A stretch of 11,442 bases of DNA from assembly GCA_037441765.1 (NCBI GenBank), contig JBBIRM010000088.1:1-11442 (forward strand). Reading direction: 5' to 3'. Source of the stretch: JBBIRM01 sp037441765. GTDB taxonomy: Bacteria; Desulfobacterota; BSN033; UBA1163. Shown one piece after another: positions 7,104-11,442 of this stretch (positions within the stretch are counted from its first letter, which is position 1; each line of letters begins with the position of its first letter). The notes below the pieces were generated by a model. That model had not been told where the DNA came from, did not search any database, and worked only from the letters and a program-made list of their open reading frames with translations. Both the position numbers and the translations under genes were made by a program.

Positions 7104-7108
7104 TTCGA

Positions 7109-8293
7109 TTATTGTTTCAAAGGCGGAGTGATAACCTCAGGGTTATCAATCACTGCCATCCGGCGGAATTTACCTCCTTTAACCACTTGAATCTGAACAG
7201 GTTTGACCACTTCCCCCTGAACAAAGCGACTGATCTTCCCTGTCAGGCCATTGTAATTTTTAGTTTCCATTAAGGCCTTTTGAATAGCCTTTGGGTCTGT
7301 TCCTGCCTTTTCAATGGCTTTGACGAGAATCATAAAGGCATCATAACTGGATGCCCCGACCATGTCCGCATCTTCTCCATAGGTCTTTTTAAAATTCTTC
7401 AGGAAATTCTGAACCAGAGGTCTTGGATCATCTCGATCGAGGTTGGTTGCAATGATTACACCCTCTGCCGAAGAACCAGCGATCTCTAAAAACTTTGGAG
7501 AATCAAAGCCCTCCTCCCCCAATATTTGGCTTTTAATCCCAAGTTCCTTGGCCTGACGAACAATCGAGGCCGCCTCATTATAATATCCTGCAGCAAAGAT
7601 GACATCAGGATTTCCTTCTTTGATTCTTGTCAGGTAAGGACGAAAATCCTTCTCCCCCGGGAACTTATACATCTGTTTGGTAAGTATCGTTGAACCTAAC
7701 TTCTCTGCCCTCGCAGCAAATCCTGCGGAAATGGCACGGCCGAAATCATTGTCCATGGAAATGATTGAGATCTTCTTGGCTTTCAGATTTTTGACCGCAA
7801 ATTCAGCCGCTGCTGCTCCCTCTACCTCCCCAAGGAAGCCATTTCGGAAAATGAAGTCATTGGGTTTCTTTTGCACGGGGTCCCAGGTAACATCTGGATG
7901 GACCGCATACCCTGCAACCATCGGCATTCCTGCCTTCTGGAATATTGGGGCTGTCACCCGGGTGGGGCCACTGTAGGAACCGCTGACCACCCCCACTACC
8001 TTATCTTTTTCAATAAGTTTATTGGCAATGGCCACTGCCTCCTCTGCCTTCAAACGGTCATCATAAACGATCAACTCTACCTTCTTTCCCTTAATCCCCC
8101 CGGCCTCGTTGACCTCTTTCACTCCCAATTCAACAGCATTTTTTGCACTCATCCCATCCGCCGCAGCAGGCCCGGTAATTGGAGCAAAGAACCCAATCTT
8201 GATTGTCTCCTGTGCCTTCCCTTCACCAAACCAAAAGAAGGAGAAAGCCAATGCCACACCCAAAAAAATCGCTAAACCTCTAAGTCTTCTCAT
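7109..8293 (-). CDS. livK: Branched-chain-type amino acid ABC transporter, periplasmic substrate-binding protein
   Basis: Captures the substrate in the periplasm and delivers it to LivHM. The 394-residue precursor begins with a Sec signal peptide: basic MRRLR, a hydrophobic stretch (7-22) and probable cleavage after Ala27 (GKA/QE). There is no lipobox Cys, so the mature protein should be soluble, implying a periplasm. The mature part is a type I periplasmic-binding fold of the Leu/Ile/Val family: IKIGFFAPITGPAA (31-44), the ligand-site region SGSYSGPTRVTAPIF (104-118), SMDNDFGRAISAGF (179-192) and FPGEKDFRPYLTRIK (211-225). Binding specificity cannot be read from these motifs; neighbouring hutUH makes histidine or urocanate possible besides leucine, isoleucine and valine. 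The ATG at 8293 has AAAGGAGG (8309-8302) eight nt upstream. It is first in the livKHMGF operon. Confidence 0.95.
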   Translation of the reverse strand: MRRLRGLAIFLGVALAFSFFWFGEGKAQETIKIGFFAPITGPAAADGMSAKNAVELGVKEVNEAGGIKGKKVELIVYDDRLKAEEAVAIANKLIEKDKVVGVVSGSYSGPTRVTAPIFQKAGMPMVAGYAVHPDVTWDPVQKKPNDFIFRNGFLGEVEGAAAAEFAVKNLKAKKISIISMDNDFGRAISAGFAARAEKLGSTILTKQMYKFPGEKDFRPYLTRIKEGNPDVIFAAGYYNEAASIVRQAKELGIKSQILGEEGFDSPKFLEIAGSSAEGVIIATNLDRDDPRPLVQNFLKNFKKTYGEDADMVGASSYDAFMILVKAIEKAGTDPKAIQKALMETKNYNGLTGKISRFVQGEVVKPVQIQVVKGGKFRRMAVIDNPEVITPPLKQ

Positions 8294-8353
8294 CTTAAAG
8301 CCCTCCTTTCACTTTGTTTATAATCACCCGGTAATCTGACATTACAAATAATC

Positions 8354-8382
8354 TATTTATTAGAAAAAAGTGGTGGAGTCAA
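8354..8382 (-). promoter_or_regulatory. Possible promoter for the liv operon
   Basis: On the minus strand TTGACT (8382-8377, five of six matches to the -35 consensus) is followed by a 17-nt spacer and TAAATA (8359-8354, a poor -10). The predicted start near 8347 would leave a leader of about 54 nt before livK. A second -10-like TATAAA (8322-8317) would start transcription on top of the Shine-Dalgarno and is less likely. The gap between livK and the upstream gene is 120 nt, enough for an independent promoter. Confidence 0.35.
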
Positions 8383-8413
8383 GAGAGATCAAAATTATTT
8401 TTTAATGGGAAAA

Positions 8414-8704
8414 TCAATCTCTCCCCTTTAAAATGGTACTTGCCTTGTAGAGAAAGTATGTCGCAATGATTGTAAGGGCAATAAAGGCAAAGAGCGATAG
8501 CCACAGCGGACCATAGAGGTAAAGGAAGTACGACAATGAAATGCTTGTAAGGATGAATAGGCTTCCTAATAGGTAGATGATGTATTGCCTCCATCTAAAA
8601 TGTCCCTTAATCTCTTTCAGTTCGTCCAGGAAGAAGATGATAAAAAGGATGATGGCAATTAATACGAAAGAGAAGAGGACAAAATAGAGGAAGTAGACAT
8701 CCAT
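8414..8704 (-). CDS. Small three-helix membrane protein of unknown function
   Basis: I do not recognise a family. The 96-residue product from the ATG at 8704 has three hydrophobic segments: roughly residues 4-26, 40-63 and 65-88. The first two are joined by a charged loop (LDELKEIKGHFRWRQ) and the tail is basic (KASTILKGRD). By the positive-inside rule both the loop and the C-terminus could be cytoplasmic if the third segment re-enters, or the N-terminus is outside. A TTG just before the ATG gives 97 residues; AGGG lies 8 nt before the ATG and 5 nt before the TTG, so both starts are possible. It lies 222 nt after the histidine kinase and 120 nt before livK, with no tight coupling to either. 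Hydrophobic composition without internal stops and a plausible ribosome site support a real gene. Confidence 0.65.
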   Translation of the reverse strand: MDVYFLYFVLFSFVLIAIILFIIFFLDELKEIKGHFRWRQYIIYLLGSLFILTSISLSYFLYLYGPLWLSLFAFIALTIIATYFLYKASTILKGRD

Positions 8705-8728
8705 CAATTAAACCCTAATATCTAAACC

Positions 8729-8753
8729 AAAAAAATCAAGATTGGTTAATCTT
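8729..8753 (-). terminator. Weak intrinsic-terminator-like hairpin after the histidine kinase
   Basis: On the minus strand AAGATT (8753-8748), a four-base loop AACC, and AATCTT (8743-8738) form a 6-bp stem, followed after two bases by seven T residues (8735-8729). The stem has only one G-C pair, so termination would be inefficient. It ends 24 nt before the start of the small membrane protein gene, so it may act as an attenuator rather than a true end of transcription. Confidence 0.35.
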
Positions 8754-8798
8754 TTGAGTTTTAATATGAGAATTTTTCCCAAACAATTTTTATGTATG

Positions 8799-8816
8799 GC
8801 AGGCCTTCAGGCCTGC
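8799..8816. repeat. GC-rich hairpin, first of a pair in the kinase downstream gap
   Basis: GCAGGCCT (8799-8806) and AGGCCTGC (8809-8816) form a perfect 8-bp inverted repeat around TC, sterically a 6-bp stem with a 6-nt loop. It stands out from AT-rich flanks, has no T-run on either strand and lies 14 nt from a second hairpin with a similar AGGCC/AAGGCC core. It resembles REP/BIME-type intergenic elements. Confidence 0.5.
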
Positions 8817-8829
8817 ATCAAATATGTCA

Positions 8830-8853
8830 AAGACAAGGCCCAAGCCTTGCCCT
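8830..8853 (-). repeat. Second hairpin of the pair in the kinase downstream gap
   Basis: CAAGGC (8834-8839) and GCCTTG (8844-8849) form a perfect 6-bp stem with loop CCAA. In minus-strand RNA the stem extends to 10 bp (8830-8839 with 8844-8853) because two plus-strand A-C mismatches become G-U pairs, so it folds better in the kinase transcript. No T-run follows. It may be an mRNA 3'-end stabiliser or part of a dispersed repeat together with 8799-8816. Confidence 0.5.
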
Positions 8854-8926
8854 AAAAATTCGGTTATTGTTGAGAAAATTTCAAATATGATTTTTATCTA
8901 AGTTTTTCACATTTTGGTGAATCAAG

Positions 8927-11442
8927 TCAAGCCAAAAATTGGGTTCCCTTGGAGACCATCGTCTCGCTTACTAATTTTAAAATTTGACGGAAATCGAAGG
9001 GTTTGGGGATTAAAAAATCAAGGTGGTTTTCTTCTATCTCTTCCTGGCTCAACTGGATACCCCATCCTGTAATCATACCAACAGGTGTATGGGGACTCAA
9101 ATTCTTAATGGCCCTGCATACCTCCCAGCCTGAGATTCCTGGCATTCCGAGATCAGTCAAAACAATATCGAACTTATTCTCTTTAAATAACCGAATCCCC
9201 TCCTCTCCATCCTTGGCCACCATGACCTGATGATTGACCTTAGTAAGGATCTTTGAAAGGGTATTCCTCACCTCTTCCTCATCGTCAATCACAAGGATTC
9301 GAGCCTCTTTTCCTTTTTGAATAGTAAATGTTAAAGATTCTTCCTCCTTTCCCTCCCCTTCCAACTGAACGGGTAAGGAAATGGTAAAGGTTGTCCCATA
9401 CCCAACCTTACTCTCCACCTCAATCTCCCCACCAAAACGTCTGATAATGCCATAAGACATACTCAACCCTAACCCTGTATTGGTAAAAGGTTTAGTTGTG
9501 AAGAAGGGTTCGAAAATCCTCTTCTTTACTTCCTCATCCATACCAATTCCAGTATCTGATAATTGAATGTAAACCTTCTGATTCTGATGGAATGTTCGAA
9601 CTTCAATCTTACCACCCTCTGGCATTGCTTCAATGGCGTTGAAGATCATATTGGTAATCACCTCTCTTAGATCAGAGGCATTGCCACCTACTGATGGGAT
9701 TTCTTCCAGATTTGAAACGAACTCAATTGAAACCCCCTTTGCCTGGGCCTCGTCTTTCCATTTGGGTTTGGTGATCTCAATTGCATCTCGGATGATTTGA
9801 TTGATATCCAACCTGTAGAGTTCTTGATGGGTTCTTTTTCTTGTAAATTCCTGAAGCCTTTTGACAGTATGAGCAGCATCTTTGGCAACCTTCTCAATCG
9901 TCCTTAGAGATTCCTTTAACTCCTCATCTTTTGTGGTGATCAACATCAACTGGGCATTTCCAAGAATTGCAGCAAGGGCATTGTTAAAATCGTGGGCAAC
10001 GCCACTTGCCATCTCCCCGAGGGCACGAAGTTTTTCACTCTGAAGTAACTGCTCCTCCATTCTCTTTTTTTCTGTGATATCTCTGACAAAGACGATAAAA
10101 TTGACCCCTCCTGTCGTTCCCTTCAATACCTTTGCATTGATCTCAATATTTCTGACCTCACCACCCTTTCTGATCCCATTTAGTTCAAAGAGCGGGGGGA
10201 ACCTCTCGCCCCTTTCTCTTTTAGCGGTGCGCTCTGCGATTAATCGCCTGCTATCCTCATCAATGAGGTCTCGAAAATCAATACCAACCAATTCCTCAAT
10301 AGAATAACCAAAGATTTCTGACATCTTTTGATTAGCATATTTCAACCGGTAATCCAGGCCAATCACACAGATTCCTTCATGAGCCCCTTCAACGACCATC
10401 CGATATTTTTCCTCTGACTCTCTAATCCCCTCATAAAGGCGTAGGTTATCAATGACGGTAGCCAATTGCCCTCCAATAATTAAGAGTAAGCGAAGATCAT
10501 CCTTTGTAAAGGCGTTTGTTACATTCCTCTGGGCATCAATGACCCCGATTACTTTCCGCCCTACCTTTAAAGGAACACACATTTCTGAACGGATGCTTTC
10601 ATCTCCACAGATATATCTCGAATCTCTAAAGACATCATTTACTAAGAGAGGTTCTCCCTTTTCTGCTACCCATCCTGTAATTCCCCTCCCCACTGAAAGA
10701 GCAAGTTTTTCAATCTCCTTAATAGAAATCTCATTGTAAGAGGAGGGATGTGGGATTAATCTTTTTGTCTTTTCATCCACAAGTAGAATACCTATTCTTT
10801 CAAATTTGAACAGATGATTCAGGCTATTTATGATATCTTTCAACATTTGATTTAAGTTAAATGAAGAGGCAGAAATTTTTATAATCTCGTAAAGAACAGA
10901 CAATTCATTAAGCCTGTTTATGGTCTCCTCAAAAAGTAGGGCGTTTTGGATGGAGATAGCCAGACTTGGCGCTATCAATGGGAGGAAATTAATATGATGA
11001 TCAGAAAAATGGTTGACCTCTTTACTTCCAAAATTTATTGTCCCAAAGACCTTCCCCTTATATTCCAACGGATAGACTAAAGAGGAACGAATACCCTCTT
11101 TCAGTAATTTCTTATCAATCCAGGAATCACTTTTTTCTGTATCGTTTACTATAACAGGTCGACCTGTTTCTAAGGCCTTAGCAAAGGAGGTCCCTTCTTT
11201 TGGATAAATAACCCCATTCCTCAACTCTTTCGATTCGTAATCCTTTTTTTGGGCAAAATATCGAAACCCCTCTCCCTTTTCATCCAAAATGCTAATTGTC
11301 ATCCTTTCAGAATCAAATACCCTCTTCAATTCAGCGTGGACTGCACTGATCACCTGCCTTATATCAAGGCTCGATGCAAGGATTTTATTGATATTATTTA
11401 TAACCTCTTTTTCAGTCTCCAGCCGTTTCTCTTGGGTTACCT
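8927..11442 (-). CDS. Hybrid sensor histidine kinase, GAF-GAF-PAS-HisKA-HATPase-REC (5' end outside window)
   Basis: Signal-transducing kinase that autophosphorylates on His and passes phosphate to its own receiver. The frame is open to the window edge without an in-window start: 837 complete codons are visible, the first (V) at 11440-11438, and a GTG at 11353 lies inside the first GAF domain. Visible residues: Glu/Lys-rich helix 1-20; GAF 1 about 21-172; GAF 2 about 185-335; PAS about 343-457, ending in VRDITEKK; HisKA with phospho-acceptor His483 in GVAHDFNN; ATPase N-box Asn597/Asn601, DTGIG 629-633, EPFFTTK near 645, GLGL 656-659; receiver with Asp719/Asp720, phospho-acceptor Asp763 in LTDLGMPG, Thr791 and Lys813 in IPKPF. 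No membrane helix is visible, so it may be cytosolic unless one lies upstream. The ligand is unknown and no separate response regulator is visible. Confidence 0.95.
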   Translation of the reverse strand, partial: VTQEKRLETEKEVINNINKILASSLDIRQVISAVHAELKRVFDSERMTISILDEKGEGFRYFAQKKDYESKELRNGVIYPKEGTSFAKALETGRPVIVNDTEKSDSWIDKKLLKEGIRSSLVYPLEYKGKVFGTINFGSKEVNHFSDHHINFLPLIAPSLAISIQNALLFEETINRLNELSVLYEIIKISASSFNLNQMLKDIINSLNHLFKFERIGILLVDEKTKRLIPHPSSYNEISIKEIEKLALSVGRGITGWVAEKGEPLLVNDVFRDSRYICGDESIRSEMCVPLKVGRKVIGVIDAQRNVTNAFTKDDLRLLLIIGGQLATVIDNLRLYEGIRESEEKYRMVVEGAHEGICVIGLDYRLKYANQKMSEIFGYSIEELVGIDFRDLIDEDSRRLIAERTAKRERGERFPPLFELNGIRKGGEVRNIEINAKVLKGTTGGVNFIVFVRDITEKKRMEEQLLQSEKLRALGEMASGVAHDFNNALAAILGNAQLMLITTKDEELKESLRTIEKVAKDAAHTVKRLQEFTRKRTHQELYRLDINQIIRDAIEITKPKWKDEAQAKGVSIEFVSNLEEIPSVGGNASDLREVITNMIFNAIEAMPEGGKIEVRTFHQNQKVYIQLSDTGIGMDEEVKKRIFEPFFTTKPFTNTGLGLSMSYGIIRRFGGEIEVESKVGYGTTFTISLPVQLEGEGKEEESLTFTIQKGKEARILVIDDEEEVRNTLSKILTKVNHQVMVAKDGEEGIRLFKENKFDIVLTDLGMPGISGWEVCRAIKNLSPHTPVGMITGWGIQLSQEEIEENHLDFLIPKPFDFRQILKLVSETMVSKGTQFLA

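Noticed and set aside
8317..8322. TATAAA as the -10 box of the liv promoter
   Set aside because: Its transcription start would fall on the livK Shine-Dalgarno, leaving almost no leader, and the matching -35 needs a 19-nt spacer.
7280..8339. Several plus-strand open frames opposite the livK gene, and similar ones opposite hutU and the kinase
   Set aside because: They lie antisense to well-supported genes, lack ribosome sites and have no recognisable domains; they are shadows of the real coding frames.
8384..8423. Inverted repeat GAGAGAT...ATCTCTC across the end of the small membrane protein gene as a terminator
   Set aside because: The 7-bp arms are separated by a long AT-rich loop with no further pairing, and no T-run follows in the minus direction.
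8901..8926. TTCAC...GTGAA hairpin just after the kinase stop codon as a terminator
   Set aside because: Only a 5-bp stem and no following T-run on the minus strand; too weak to call.

Overview
The window is one strand of genes: every convincing intact gene lies on the minus strand, so transcription runs from right (11442) to left (1). Base composition is moderately AT-rich, intergenic gaps are short, and the gene families (livKHMGF-type transporter, hutU-hutH, a GAF-GAF-PAS hybrid histidine kinase with an HDFNN H-box) suit a Gram-negative-type bacterium. A Desulfobacterota-like ('deltaproteobacterial') or related anaerobe is my best guess. This comes from gene style only; no rRNA or other taxonomic marker is present.

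Layout in the direction of transcription. (1) 11442-8927: a large hybrid sensor histidine kinase, cut by the window edge, with no cognate output gene visible. (2) 8926-8705: a gap with two hairpins and a weak terminator-like structure. (3) 8704-8414: a small three-helix membrane protein of unknown function. (4) 8293-3818: a complete branched-chain-amino-acid-type (HAAT) ABC importer in the classical order livK-livH-livM-livG-livF, with a near-perfect 29-nt hairpin between the binding-protein and first permease genes. (5) 3817-3645: a regulatory gap with a second palindrome of similar design and a near-consensus sigma-70 promoter aimed at hutU. (6) 3644-367: hutU (urocanase) then hutH (histidine ammonia-lyase). 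(7) 366-1: no intact gene, but the plus strand carries a short fragment that reads like the last ~30 residues of a TRAP-transporter large permease (DctM), facing hutH.

How it works together: HutH deaminates L-histidine to urocanate and HutU hydrates urocanate to 4-imidazolone-5-propionate. The remaining Hut steps (HutI, then HutG, HutF/HutG or FtcD) are not in the window. The adjacent importer on the same strand makes histidine, urocanate or a broader amino-acid set a reasonable substrate guess, but the strong separate promoter of hutU means the two blocks can be expressed independently. I see no wholly new biological system here. The most rewarding points are the hut-liv linkage, the hutU promoter with an overlapping inverted repeat, the two related palindromes, and the TRAP remnant.
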